Shown: positions 27,086 through 37,287, counted from the first letter of the stretch. The stretch is 64,000 nucleotides of DNA from Lysinibacillus sp. ZYM-1 (GCF_001308875.1 NZ_KQ465114.1:62001-126000); one strand, 5' to 3'. The notes: generated from the sequence alone by a model not told the origin. Numbers and translations: made by a program.

Positions 27086-27634
27086 TTAACGTTCCACTTT
27101 TAGTTTTCTTTGTATAGATATTAAAAGTTTACTCAATAACTTCTCAAATATTTTTCGTTCATCAGGTTCCAAATCAATTAAATTAGAAGCACATGACGAC
27201 CAATAAGTCGGTAAAACTTCAGCTATTAAAGTACGCCCCTCATCTGTTAAACTAACATAGATCTTCCTCCGATCTTCTTTACTATGATTCCGTACAACAA
27301 GATTTCTCTTTTCTAGCCAATCAAGCATTGACGTCGCTGATGCTCTCGTAATTCCTAGCCGTTGAGCTAAAGCCGACGGAGTCGCACGTCTCTCTCCATG
27401 TAGTGTCAGCAATAGTAATAAGTCTAATTTACTTTCTGTAATTCCAAAAGGTGCTAACTCATTGTCTGTTACATCTAAAACATAATCACTTAACCATAAC
27501 AACATCAATCCCAATTTCGCATCTTCTTGATTTGTATCGCTCGAAGAGGACGTCTGAATCAGTTCAATATACGGCTCTATCCCTAACATGGGTAAATCAT
27601 CTTCATTCGTGTACGTTTTCTTAAGTTTTGTCAT
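27086..27634 (-). CDS. MarR-family transcriptional regulator
   Basis: A 182-residue winged-helix regulator, somewhat longer than the ~140-150 aa norm because of a ~40-residue N-terminal extension (contains SSSSDTNQED). Helix-turn-helix and wing are at ~85-130: TPSALAQRLGITRASATSMLDWLEKRNLV, then the DRRKIYVSLTDEGR wing that is diagnostic of MarR. The ATG has AAAAGGTGATTCA upstream. It lies directly upstream of the MFS gene on the same strand; the identical palindromes before each gene suggest it represses itself and the pump. The ligand is unknown. Confidence 0.9.
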   Translation of the reverse strand: MTKLKKTYTNEDDLPMLGIEPYIELIQTSSSSDTNQEDAKLGLMLLWLSDYVLDVTDNELAPFGITESKLDLLLLLTLHGERRATPSALAQRLGITRASATSMLDWLEKRNLVVRNHSKEDRRKIYVSLTDEGRTLIAEVLPTYWSSCASNLIDLEPDERKIFEKLLSKLLISIQRKLKVER

Positions 27635-27649
27635 TGAATCACCTTTTAA

Positions 27650-27662
27650 TTAGATTATCTAA
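27650..27662. promoter_or_regulatory. Candidate MarR operator, copy 2 (before marR)
   Basis: TTAGATTATCTAA, 15 bp upstream of the marR start. It is the same palindrome as copy 1 in the other orientation. A further half-site-like TTCTAACTATA follows at ~27674. Confidence 0.7.
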
Positions 27663-27667
27663 CTATA

Positions 27668-28182
27668 AATTATTCTAACTATAATCTCACCCTAATGCAA
27701 GAACTTTTATTTCCATAAATTTCTTCAAAATAAAACCACTACTCTTTTAGCACAGACGCTTTGCCTCAATAACTATAACCAACAATAATTATTCCTCTTT
27801 CATATTGTGACAATTTTATGTACTTTGAAATAGTAATTGTACCGTTTCAAAATAACATAATCACTGCCATTATATTAAAAATAAAATATCAGTTATTTAC
27901 TATTCAGCCACTCCTTAAAATAGAACCATTTTCCAAAAAATATATTTTACTTTCATAGTAAAATATTTTATAAACCATATTAAATTCAATATTCCTATAC
28001 AAAACTACTTTCTATACTCCCCTTTATCAACTTAACTTTTTTGTAAAATAATAACACGAACAAAATTAACAATTTTAATAAAAATACGAGTTGAACTTTT
28101 ACAAAAAATAGAATACGATGAATTCCGAAAGGTGGTTCACCATCATTCAAGCAATAATAATTTTTTAAAAGGGGTTGGAAAT
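27668..28182. other. AT-rich intergenic region before the iron alcohol dehydrogenase
   Basis: About 515 bp with no gene I can support. It is strongly AT-rich, with a short palindrome ATTGT-G-ACAAT at 27804-27814 that includes a TTGTGA half-site of the Rex type but no matching second half. Many weak promoter-like sequences make a specific choice unsafe. Confidence 0.5.
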
Positions 28183-29388
28183 ATGTCAGACGTTCTAAAG
28201 CAATTTGTTATGCCGAAAACAAACTTATTTGGACCTGGAGCAATTCAAGAAGTTGGTAAACGCTTAAATGATTTAGAAGTGAAAAAGACATTAATCGTAA
28301 CAGATGAGGGCTTACACAAATTAGGTCTCTCAGAACAAATTGCAAACATCATTACAGCTGCTGGAATTGATGTAGCAATTTTCCCGAAAGCAGAACCAAA
28401 TCCAACAGATCAAAATATTGAAGATGGTGTTGCAGTATATCATGCTGAAAGCTGCGATTCCATTGTTTCTCTTGGAGGAGGCAGTGCACACGATGCAGCA
28501 AAAGGTATCGGACTTATTGCTTCGAATGGTGGACGCATTCATGATTATGAAGGCGTTGACAAATCACAAAATCCACTGGTGCCATTAATTGCGATTAATA
28601 CAACTGCTGGTACTGCAAGTGAAATGACTCGTTTCACAATTATTACAGATACAGCACGTAAAGTGAAAATGGCCATTGTTGATAAACATGTGACTCCGTT
28701 ACTATCCATTAATGACCCTGAGCTCATGATTGGTTTACCTCCTGCTCTAACTGCAGCTACTGGTGTTGATGCATTGACACATGCGATCGAATCATTTGTT
28801 TCGACAAATGCAACACCAATTACTGATGCATGTGCTGAAAAGGTTCTTCAACTGATTCCTGAATTCCTACCACGTGCCTATGCAAATGGAGCTGATTTAG
28901 AGGCTCGTGAGCAAATGGTATATGCACAATTTTTAGCAGGTATGGCCTTTAATAATGCTTCGCTAGGCTATGTCCATGCAATTGCTCATCAGTTAGGTGG
29001 CTACTATAACCTACCTCATGGAGTATGTAATGCTATTTTATTACCACACGTTTGCCGCTTCAATGTAACAGCACGTACTGAGCGCTTTGCCCGCATTGCT
29101 GAATTATTAGGTGAAAATGTGGAAGGATTAAGTAAGCGTGATGCCGCTGAAAAAGCAATTACAGCGATTGAAAAGCTATCAAAAGATTTAAATATTCCTA
29201 GTGGCTTCCGTGAACTAGGTGCAAAAGACGAGGATATTGAAATCTTAGCAAAAAATGCGATGTTAGATGTTTGCGCTGAGACAAACCCTCGTAAAGCAAC
29301 GCTAGAAGAGATTAAACAAATTATTACAAATGCAATGGGACCTATTACGAAAAAAGAAGAATCACTTGAAGCTGTTGCCCTTTCATAA
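28183..29388 (+). CDS. Iron-containing alcohol dehydrogenase
   Basis: NAD(P)-dependent group III alcohol dehydrogenase, 401 residues. Dinucleotide-binding SLGGGSAHDAAKGIG is at ~residues 95-109; the iron site is formed by Asp in TGVDALTHAIES (~195) and His in YVHAIAHQLGG and NLPHGVCNAILLPHV (~262-290). The N-terminus FVMPKTNLFGPGAIQEVG is typical. It resembles ethanol/butanol and 1,3-propanediol type dehydrogenases; the physiological alcohol is not clear. The ATG at 28183 follows AAAAGGGGTTGGAAAT; upstream in-frame codons from 28132 have no better site. It is a single gene in the accessory block between rpsD and tyrS. Confidence 0.92.
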   Translation: MSDVLKQFVMPKTNLFGPGAIQEVGKRLNDLEVKKTLIVTDEGLHKLGLSEQIANIITAAGIDVAIFPKAEPNPTDQNIEDGVAVYHAESCDSIVSLGGGSAHDAAKGIGLIASNGGRIHDYEGVDKSQNPLVPLIAINTTAGTASEMTRFTIITDTARKVKMAIVDKHVTPLLSINDPELMIGLPPALTAATGVDALTHAIESFVSTNATPITDACAEKVLQLIPEFLPRAYANGADLEAREQMVYAQFLAGMAFNNASLGYVHAIAHQLGGYYNLPHGVCNAILLPHVCRFNVTARTERFARIAELLGENVEGLSKRDAAEKAITAIEKLSKDLNIPSGFRELGAKDEDIEILAKNAMLDVCAETNPRKATLEEIKQIITNAMGPITKKEESLEAVALS

Positions 29389-29532
29389 TTAATATTTGAA
29401 AACAAAAGGTGGAGATAACTAAGCGTTTTCTCCACTTTTTCATGTGCTCAAAGATGACGAAAAGACGTACACACATTGTTTATAATGGAAACTCTCGCTA
29501 TACTTTTCTTAAAAAGAATAGGAGATAACAAT

Positions 29533-30336
29533 ATGCGCTTAATCTCAATTTGTCCAAGCAATACGGAGCTTGTCGCCTATTTAGGACTGACAGACCAGCT
29601 TGTTGGAGTGGATGATTTCTCCGATTGGCCCTCAAACGTTAAAGATTTGCCACAGCTTGGCCCGGATTTATCTATTAATATCGACGCTTTAGAAGCATTA
29701 CAGCCCGACCTTGTCCTTGCTTCTTTAAGTGTGCCTGGAATGGAAAAAAACATCGAGGAATTACAAAGAAGAAATATACCTCATATTGTTTTTAATGCCA
29801 ACTCGTTAGAGGAAATTGCTCAAGATCTCCTCATACTTGGTAGAGCGTGTCATGTAGAAGCACGAGCCAAGGAAATCGCAAAAGAATATTTGCAAGCAAT
29901 TGAAAAAATGCGATCTGTTGCACACTCTATCGCGACGAAACCTACCCTATATTGGGAATGGTGGCCCAACCCAATTTTTACACCCGGAAAAATAAATTGG
30001 CTAACAGAAATTAGTGCTATTGCAGGTGGAATTAATTTATTTCAGGATGTAGAATTAGCCAGTGTTCAAACAGATTGGGCAGATGTTGTAAAACGAAAAC
30101 CAGATTATATCATGATGGCTTGGGTTGGCGTAGCTTTTGAGCGTATACAGCCTGCCAACTTATTAAAGCGTCCCCATGCTAGTGAACTACATGCCGTGAA
30201 AATGGAACAGTTGCATGTAATGGAGGAATGGCTTTATTGTCGCCCTTCTCCTCGTCTTATTGAAGGGGCTATAAAGCTTGCAAAAATATTGCACCCACAA
30301 CAATATGAACATTTAAAATACCCGAGTTTTCTATAA
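29533..30336 (+). CDS. BtuF-like cobalamin/siderophore-binding-fold protein without signal peptide
   Basis: A 267-residue protein with the helical-backbone periplasmic binding fold of BtuF/FhuD proteins: ISICPSNTELVAYLGLTDQLVGVDDFSDWP at the N-terminus, LEALQPDLVLAS (~50), and a second lobe with LTEISAIAGGINLFQDVE (~155). It starts directly with the first beta strand at ATG 29533 (AATAGGAGATAACAAT upstream); there is no signal sequence or lipobox, and the in-frame extension to 29476 adds none. No permease or ATPase genes are nearby. A cytosolic cobalamin-binding or related role is inferred; the ligand is unproven. It is convergent with tyrS. Confidence 0.8.
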   Translation: MRLISICPSNTELVAYLGLTDQLVGVDDFSDWPSNVKDLPQLGPDLSINIDALEALQPDLVLASLSVPGMEKNIEELQRRNIPHIVFNANSLEEIAQDLLILGRACHVEARAKEIAKEYLQAIEKMRSVAHSIATKPTLYWEWWPNPIFTPGKINWLTEISAIAGGINLFQDVELASVQTDWADVVKRKPDYIMMAWVGVAFERIQPANLLKRPHASELHAVKMEQLHVMEEWLYCRPSPRLIEGAIKLAKILHPQQYEHLKYPSFL

Positions 30337-30388
30337 TAAAAAAACAACATCCCCTCTATTTGTGGGGATGTTGTTTTTTTATTATAGA
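30330..30388. terminator. Strong bidirectional terminator between the BtuF-like gene and tyrS
   Basis: A perfect 25-bp inverted repeat with a 9-nt loop; the GC core ACATCCCC/GGGGATGT is flanked by A7 and T7 tracts, so it works in both directions. It covers the last codons of the BtuF-like gene. Confidence 0.88.
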
Positions 30389-30390
30389 AA

Positions 30391-31689
<1,299 letters not shown>

Positions 31690-31715
31690 TTACGTGTATG
31701 GACAAATTAATTGGA

Positions 31716-31961
31716 TAAAAAAAGCCCCTACACGCAAACAATTGCATGCAGGGACGTTAAATTGTAAATTAACGCGGTACCACCCGGCTTGAAGATGTCA
31801 TCCACCTTCCACTTCATTCAATCGCCTTTATCGCAGGCGCGCACGTCTAAGCTCCAAGCACGTAATTCGTCTCTACATTATGACCAGTTTTCACCAACCA
31901 CTGGCTCTCTAAACAGGGAATATAGAAACTACTTCAAACTCTTCATCACTAGAAAACTATA
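31716..31961 (-). promoter_or_regulatory. Tyrosine T-box riboswitch with terminator
   Basis: On the minus strand the leader holds stem-I landmarks (AGAGAGCC, then GGTGAAAACTGG), a specifier loop reading GAATTACG with tyrosine codon TAC at 31862-31864, and the T-box sequence GGGTGGTACCGCG (31773-31785 region). It ends with a terminator hairpin CCCTGCATGC...GCGTGTAGGGG followed by seven T (31716-31757). Uncharged tRNA-Tyr should stabilise the antiterminator and allow tyrS transcription. Confidence 0.93.
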
Positions 31962-31967
31962 AACATT

Positions 31968-31995
31968 ATTCTATACGAATCTATTTCAAAGTCAA
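31968..31995 (-). promoter_or_regulatory. Promoter of tyrS
   Basis: Minus strand TTGACT, 16-bp spacer, TAGAAT, immediately upstream of the T-box leader. Confidence 0.75.
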
Positions 31996-32022
31996 TAACT
32001 ATGTTCGAGCTAAAACAATATG

Positions 32023-32031
32023 TGCTATAAT
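32023..32031 (+). promoter_or_regulatory. Extended -10 promoter of the PBP gene
   Basis: TGC-TATAAT (TATAAT at 32026-32031) 27 bp before the TTG start; no good -35 element. Confidence 0.55.
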
Positions 32032-32057
32032 AAACAAGATTTTAGGAGGTCGATACA

Positions 32058-35000
32058 TTGAAAGATTGGATTGAAAAAATCAATGCAAAGATCGATGAAT
32101 TACTTGAACAAAAATGGATGAAGAAATTACGTATTTCAGGTAGCGTTACCTGGAACTTATTTTTACTATTTTTAGTCTTTGCATTGGTTGGCACTGTATT
32201 TGTCGGTTCAGTAGGAGCTGGTTATTTCGCTTCTCTTGTAAAAGAAGAGCCTTTACGCTCAAAAGAAGAGTTGCGAGATCAAATTTTTAGCTATGAAGAA
32301 ACAAGTGAAATTTATTTCGCCAACGATATTTACATTGGGAAATTACGGACAGATTTAGATCGCCGTGAAACTTCACTTAAAAATGTTGCACCAGATGTTC
32401 TGAATGCTGTGCTTGCAACAGAAGATGAATATTTCCGTGAGCATAACGGAATTGTACCAAAAGCGGTTGTACGAGGGTTATTACAAGATGTCACGAACTC
32501 TGCTACACAGACTGGTGGTTCTACTCTTACGCAACAACTTATTAAAAACCAAGTATTAACCAACGAAGTATCCTACGAACGTAAAGCAAAGGAAATTTTA
32601 CTTGCGATGCGCTTAGAGCATTTTATGACAAAGGAAGAAATATTAGAGGCTTATTTAAATATTATTCCATACGGTCGAAACTCTTCAGGGCGAAATATCG
32701 CAGGTGTAGAAACAGCTGCTGAAGGGATTTTTGGTGTGAAAGCTAAAGATTTATCACTTCCGCAAGCAGCGTATTTAGCTGGTATTCCTCAGGCGCCATT
32801 TGCTTATACACCTTTTACAAATACAGGTGAACTAAAAAGTGAGGAAGCTTTAAAACCAGGTATTGATCGTATGAAAACGGTTCTTTATCGTATGAAAGAA
32901 GCTGGTTACATTGACGGTGCGCAATACAAAGAAGCACTTGGCTATGATATTGCTGCTGACTTCCGTGGACCAGAAATGCGCGCAGAGGATCGTTATCCAT
33001 GGCTTACATATGAGCTTGAGAGTCGCGCAAAAGATATTATTGCAGAAAAACTAGCAGAAGATGATGGTATTGATCCAGAGCGATTAAAAACAGAAAAAAA
33101 ATTAAAAGATAAATATAAAATCTTAGCCGATCGTGATGTTCGCTCAAAAGGTTATCGTATTTATTCAACAATCAACAAAGATATGTATGATGCCATGCAA
33201 AAAGCAGCTCAGAACTTCCAATATTACGGCCATACGTATACTGGAAAAGGAAAAGACCCTGTAACTGGTGAAGAAATTGATGTCGAAATGCCGGTACAAG
33301 TGGGTAGTATTTTAATGGAAAATACTACTGGTCGAATTTTAAGCTTTGTAGGTGGTCGTGACTTTAATACAACACAAGTTAACCATGCAACACAAGCTTT
33401 TCGTTCAAATGGTTCTACAATGAAACCATTACTTGTTTATGCACCTGCTATTGAATATGGTGTAATCGGTGCAGGTAGCCCACTCGTTGACGTAAAATTC
33501 TCGATTGGTTCATGGAGTCCAAGTAACTATATTACTAGTGATGAGCGAGGACTTATTCCTGCACGTGAGGCTTTAGCAGACTCTCAAAATATATCAGCAC
33601 TACGTTTATATAATGATATTATTAATAAACGCCCTGCTGATCTATTAGTAAAAATGGGATTCACAAAATTACATCCAGATGATTTCACTAACCTTGCAAC
33701 TGGTATCGGTGCTTTAAGTGAAGGAACTACAGTGGAAGAAAATACAAATGCCTTTGCTACTTTTGCAAATGGTGGTCAATTCGTTGATGCTTATATGATT
33801 GATCGAATTGAAGATCAAGAAGGAAATATTATTTACAAACACGAAGTAGAACCTGTCCAAGTATTCAGTCCAGAAACATCCTATATTGTGACGGATATGC
33901 TACGTGACGTATTAACAAAAGGAACAGGAACTCTTGCTCGTAATACATTAAAATTCTCTTCTGATTTCGCTGCAAAAACAGGGACTTCCCAAGAGTATAA
34001 GGATGTTTGGTTAGTTGGTTATAATCCAAATGTATCTCTAGGTGTTTGGATGGGTTACGATCAACCTCGTACATTGTACGCATTTAACAATACGTACCAA
34101 CAGCCAAGCGTTCGTGTCAATAAACTATGGGGTACTTTAATGAATTCCGTTTACGATGTGGCCCCTGAGTTTATCGATCCACCAACAAGCTTCAAGGCAC
34201 CTAAAAATGTTGTGACTGCTTCGTTCTGTGGTATTTCTGGTATGGCTCCTTCTGCGGCATGTGCAGACGCAGGCCTAGTCCGTTCAGACTTATTTAATGC
34301 GAAAGTATTTTTACCATCACAACCAGATGATAGTTTAGCTGCTTCAAGTGTTGTAACGATTAAAGGAAAAACATATAACGCTTTACCAAGTACACCTGCA
34401 GAATTTGTCAAATCAGGTGGTGCAGGTATTAATCAAGCGTTTATTAAACGCATGTTAGGCCGTCTTGGCGGTAACCCGGCAAGTTTATTACCACAGAATT
34501 CTACTTTATCGAATTCATCTGTTTCAGCGGTTGATTTCCCTGCAGATGGAAGTGCACCTGCAGCAGTAACAGCATCCGTAAATGGCTCAACATTATCTTG
34601 GACTGGGTCATCAAACGATGTAGTTGGTTATCGAATTTATAATGTTACAGATGGTGGCAACACACTTGTGACTTCCGTACTTGAGTCTACACAAAGTGTG
34701 ACTGTCGCTAGTGGACAAGCCTATGTTGTAGTGGCTGTAGATATAACAGGCTTAACATCACCACATTCTAATGTAGCTTCTACTGGTGGTAGCGATAATG
34801 AACCTGACCCTGAGGATAATGGTCAAGAGACAATTCCACCTACAACACCGCCTACAAATGGTAATGGGTCCGGTAATAATGGCAACGGTTCGAACAATGG
34901 TAATGGGTCCGGTAATGGCAATGGGTCTGGTAACGGTAATGGCTCTGGCAACAATGGCAATGGCTCCAATAACGGCGAAGGCTCTGATGGCAATGGCGAC

Positions 35001-35111
35001 GGCTCCAGCAATGGTAATGGATCTGATGGCAATGGCTCTGGCCAGCCTGGAGATGGCTCAAACGGAGGAGACAATGGCAACACCACTCCTCCTGATACGT
35101 CAAGGCGATAA
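32058..35111 (+). CDS. Class A penicillin-binding protein with Asn/Gly/Ser-rich tail
   Basis: Bifunctional peptidoglycan synthase on the outer face of the membrane. The 1017-residue protein has a short cytosolic segment, one membrane helix (~30-57), and a GT51 transglycosylase domain with catalytic Glu122 in TEDEYFREHNG and GGSTLTQQLIKN. A transpeptidase domain follows with nucleophile Ser453 in SNGSTMK, SQN at 509-511 and KTG at 640-642. Then come an FN3-like domain (~830-905) and a low-complexity tail of NGNGSG-type units (~930-1010). The start is TTG behind TAGGAGGTCGATACAT. Length exceeds most PBP1 proteins (~900 aa). It is monocistronic, between tyrS and an epimerase gene. Confidence 0.93.
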   Translation: MKDWIEKINAKIDELLEQKWMKKLRISGSVTWNLFLLFLVFALVGTVFVGSVGAGYFASLVKEEPLRSKEELRDQIFSYEETSEIYFANDIYIGKLRTDLDRRETSLKNVAPDVLNAVLATEDEYFREHNGIVPKAVVRGLLQDVTNSATQTGGSTLTQQLIKNQVLTNEVSYERKAKEILLAMRLEHFMTKEEILEAYLNIIPYGRNSSGRNIAGVETAAEGIFGVKAKDLSLPQAAYLAGIPQAPFAYTPFTNTGELKSEEALKPGIDRMKTVLYRMKEAGYIDGAQYKEALGYDIAADFRGPEMRAEDRYPWLTYELESRAKDIIAEKLAEDDGIDPERLKTEKKLKDKYKILADRDVRSKGYRIYSTINKDMYDAMQKAAQNFQYYGHTYTGKGKDPVTGEEIDVEMPVQVGSILMENTTGRILSFVGGRDFNTTQVNHATQAFRSNGSTMKPLLVYAPAIEYGVIGAGSPLVDVKFSIGSWSPSNYITSDERGLIPAREALADSQNISALRLYNDIINKRPADLLVKMGFTKLHPDDFTNLATGIGALSEGTTVEENTNAFATFANGGQFVDAYMIDRIEDQEGNIIYKHEVEPVQVFSPETSYIVTDMLRDVLTKGTGTLARNTLKFSSDFAAKTGTSQEYKDVWLVGYNPNVSLGVWMGYDQPRTLYAFNNTYQQPSVRVNKLWGTLMNSVYDVAPEFIDPPTSFKAPKNVVTASFCGISGMAPSAACADAGLVRSDLFNAKVFLPSQPDDSLAASSVVTIKGKTYNALPSTPAEFVKSGGAGINQAFIKRMLGRLGGNPASLLPQNSTLSNSSVSAVDFPADGSAPAAVTASVNGSTLSWTGSSNDVVGYRIYNVTDGGNTLVTSVLESTQSVTVASGQAYVVVAVDITGLTSPHSNVASTGGSDNEPDPEDNGQETIPPTTPPTNGNGSGNNGNGSNNGNGSGNGNGSGNGNGSGNNGNGSNNGEGSDGNGDGSSNGNGSDGNGSGQPGDGSNGGDNGNTTPPDTSRR
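34852..35085 (+). repeat. Coding repeat tract of the PBP tail
   Basis: Imperfect tandem units of about 12-18 bp built from GGTAATGG(C/G)TC(T/C)GG and AACAATGGCAACGG. They keep the reading frame and encode Asn-Gly-Asn-Gly-Ser type units, with some Asp/Glu in later copies. Codon choice varies among units, so the repeats are not all recent copies. Confidence 0.8.
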
Positions 35112-35130
35112 TCTATTTCGTTTCCGGGTC

Positions 35131-35180
35131 AAACAGACTTACTACATTTCACTTTTGATTTGTAGTAAGTCTGTTTTTTT
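35131..35180 (+). terminator. Terminator of the PBP gene
   Basis: AAACAGACTTACTACA / TGTAGTAAGTCTGTTT stem with T-run, 20 bp after the stop. Confidence 0.85.
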
Positions 35181-35222
35181 GTCATTATTAAGAAGACTAC
35201 TATTTTGAAGGAGTGGAAAAAT

Positions 35223-36104
35223 ATGAACATATTAGTTTTAGGGGGCACACGTTTTTTCGGAAAAAAGCTAGTGGAACTTTGCATTGAGAATGGACATGAT
35301 GTAACGATTTTAACACGCGGTCAAAGTGGCAATCCTTTTGGTACAAGTGTCAAACAATTAGTTGTTGACCGGGATGATCGTGATGCATTAGCAACTGCTC
35401 TAGCAAATACAACATGGGATATTGTCTATGATAATATTTGCTATTCTCCTAACGAGGCACAGGTCATTTGTGAGCTTTTACAAGGAAAAACTAAAAAGCT
35501 TGTCTTTACTTCTACTCTTTCAACCTATGAAGTAGATGGCAAAATGAAAAATGAAGAAGATTTTAACCCTTACCTTTATCAAATTCGCATGGGAGAGAAG
35601 GTTGAATTTTCCTACGGGGAAGGAAAACGACAAGCAGAGGCTGTATTATTTAAAGAAGCTTCATTCCCAGTTGTTGCCGTGCGTTTTCCAATTGTCATGG
35701 GTGAACATGACTATACACGTCGTTTACATTTTCATGTCGAACGTATTTTACATGATCAGCCAATCACATTACCAAACATTGATGCACAGATGAGCTATAT
35801 TACAGATGAGGAAGCAGCTGCATTTTTATATTTTGCAGGGGTTACTCCTATAGAAGGTCCCTACAATGCTACAGCATCTGGTGCCATTTCATTGAAAGAA
35901 CTCTTTGCATTGATTGAAGAAGCAAGTGGAAAGCGTGCAAAAATTTCACTTGTTGGTGGCGATGATGAATCACAATCACCATATGGGGTACCTGCCGACT
36001 GGTATATGACGAATGCCAAAGCAGAAAAAGCAGGATTTACATTTAGTCAGCTTCATGACTGGCTTCCAAAGTTAGTAGAGACGTTAGTAAAACAACTTCA
36101 ATAA
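35223..36104 (+). CDS. NAD-dependent epimerase/dehydratase family protein
   Basis: A 293-residue short-chain-dehydrogenase-like protein with an atypical nucleotide-binding loop ILVLGGTRFFGKKLVE (residues ~3-18) and RFPIVMG (~150). The catalytic YxxxK appears replaced: the expected region reads SYGEGKRQAEA, which keeps Y and K spacing. GGTRFFG-type members are poorly characterised, and some bind RNA or act on sugar nucleotides. The ATG at 35223 follows GAAGGAGTGGAAAAAT; an in-frame earlier codon at 35205 overlaps that site. It stands alone between two terminators. Fold is sure; substrate unknown. Confidence 0.85.
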   Translation: MNILVLGGTRFFGKKLVELCIENGHDVTILTRGQSGNPFGTSVKQLVVDRDDRDALATALANTTWDIVYDNICYSPNEAQVICELLQGKTKKLVFTSTLSTYEVDGKMKNEEDFNPYLYQIRMGEKVEFSYGEGKRQAEAVLFKEASFPVVAVRFPIVMGEHDYTRRLHFHVERILHDQPITLPNIDAQMSYITDEEAAAFLYFAGVTPIEGPYNATASGAISLKELFALIEEASGKRAKISLVGGDDESQSPYGVPADWYMTNAKAEKAGFTFSQLHDWLPKLVETLVKQLQ

Positions 36105-36109
36105 AAGTG

Positions 36110-36153
36110 AAAGACAAAGAATTTGCTAGATGACCAGCAGATTCTTTGTCTTT
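36110..36153. terminator. Bidirectional terminator between the epimerase gene and argD
   Basis: AAAGACAAAGAAT...ATTCTTTGTCTTT stem between convergent genes. Confidence 0.75.
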
Positions 36154-36156
36154 GGT

Positions 36157-37287
36157 TTAATGTAATATTGTCTTTAAAATGGCCACTGCATCGTCAATCT
36201 CTTCCTTCGTTACAGTTAATGGTGGCAATAGTCGAATTACATTCGGTCCTGCGCTCACTAACAAGAGACCCTTCTCCTCAGCTGCTGTGATATACGTTGC
36301 TACTTCGGTTTCACCACAGCTAATCCCAAGCAATAAGCCCTGTCCTTGAATGGTATAGGTAGAAGGTAAATGCACTTTTAGTTGTGTGACAAAATAGGCT
36401 GACAATTCTTGTACCTGCTGTAAGAATGCCGGCTCAAAAACATGACTTAAAACGGCTCGAGCTACATTCATTGCAAGAGGATTGCCACCAAATGTTGTAC
36501 CATGTGTACCTGGACTAAATGTTGCATAAAGCTCGGCAGTCCCTAGCATCGCCCCCACAGGGAAGCCACCGCCTAATCCTTTTGCCAATGTCATAATATG
36601 TGGCTTTAACACAGTTTGTTCAAAGGCATAGCGTGTTCCTGTTCTTCCTATTCCTGTTTGCACCTCATCAATAATTAGTAATATCCCTTTGTCATCACAT
36701 GCTTTCGCTATGGCCGCAGCGAATTCTGAGGATACACGATTAACACCACCTTCGCCTTGAATCATCTCCAGCATAATAGCTGCCACTGAGTCATCAATAA
36801 TAGCTTCTAGTGCAGCAACATTATTGAAAGGCAAAATAGTAAATTTTTCAACGAGTGGTCCAAAGCCGTTATGGATTTTGCCTTGACCTGTTGCAGACAT
36901 TGCTCCGAATGTGCGACCATGGAATGATTTTTCGAAAGTAATAATGTGATTTTTCCCCGTATGTTTCCGTGCTAATTTAATGGCTGCTTCATTTGCCTCG
37001 GCTCCACTATTACAGAAAAAGGCATGTGCAAAATGCGTATTAGCAATTAATTTTTGTGCAACCTTCTCCTGACCAGAAATATCGAAAAGGTTCGATATAT
37101 GCCATAGCTTTTCACTCTGCTCTTGCAGTGCCTGCACGATGGCTGGATGGGCATGCCCAAGACTCACTACTGCAATACCACTAGTAAAATCTAAATATTG
37201 TTTCCCTGTAGAATCTTCAACAACGGTCCCCTGTCCTTTGACAATTTGCGCACGTCGTTTACCGTAGTTCCCGAATAAAGCACTCAT
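36157..37287 (-). CDS. argD: Acetylornithine aminotransferase ArgD
   Basis: PLP enzyme converting N-acetylglutamate semialdehyde to N-acetylornithine. The 376-residue fold-I aminotransferase has NSGAEANEAAIKLAR (~residues 95-110), the PLP-contacting IIDEVQTGIGRTG (~205), the PLP lysine in TLAKGLGGGFPVGA (~237) and HGTTFGGNPLAM (~265). It is the last gene of the argC-J-B-D cluster; in B. subtilis carAB and argF follow, but here a terminator ends the cluster. Confidence 0.94.
   Translation of the reverse strand: MSALFGNYGKRRAQIVKGQGTVVEDSTGKQYLDFTSGIAVVSLGHAHPAIVQALQEQSEKLWHISNLFDISGQEKVAQKLIANTHFAHAFFCNSGAEANEAAIKLARKHTGKNHIITFEKSFHGRTFGAMSATGQGKIHNGFGPLVEKFTILPFNNVAALEAIIDDSVAAIMLEMIQGEGGVNRVSSEFAAAIAKACDDKGILLIIDEVQTGIGRTGTRYAFEQTVLKPHIMTLAKGLGGGFPVGAMLGTAELYATFSPGTHGTTFGGNPLAMNVARAVLSHVFEPAFLQQVQELSAYFVTQLKVHLPSTYTIQGQGLLLGISCGETEVATYITAAEEKGLLLVSAGPNVIRLLPPLTVTKEEIDDAVAILKTILH

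Noticed and set aside
27804..27814. Rex-type operator before the iron alcohol dehydrogenase
   Set aside because: Only one TTGTGA half-site in an 11-bp palindrome ATTGT-G-ACAAT; the second half at the Rex spacing is missing, and it lies ~370 bp from the gene.
34852..35085. CRISPR-like look of the repeated DNA
   Set aside because: Units are 12-18 bp, imperfect, in frame and without unique spacers; they encode a protein tail.
34823..35086. Open frame on the minus strand opposite the PBP tail encoding a Pro/Leu-rich peptide
   Set aside because: It is the complement of the Asn/Gly/Ser repeat tract; no ribosome site and pure low complexity, so a shadow of the real gene.
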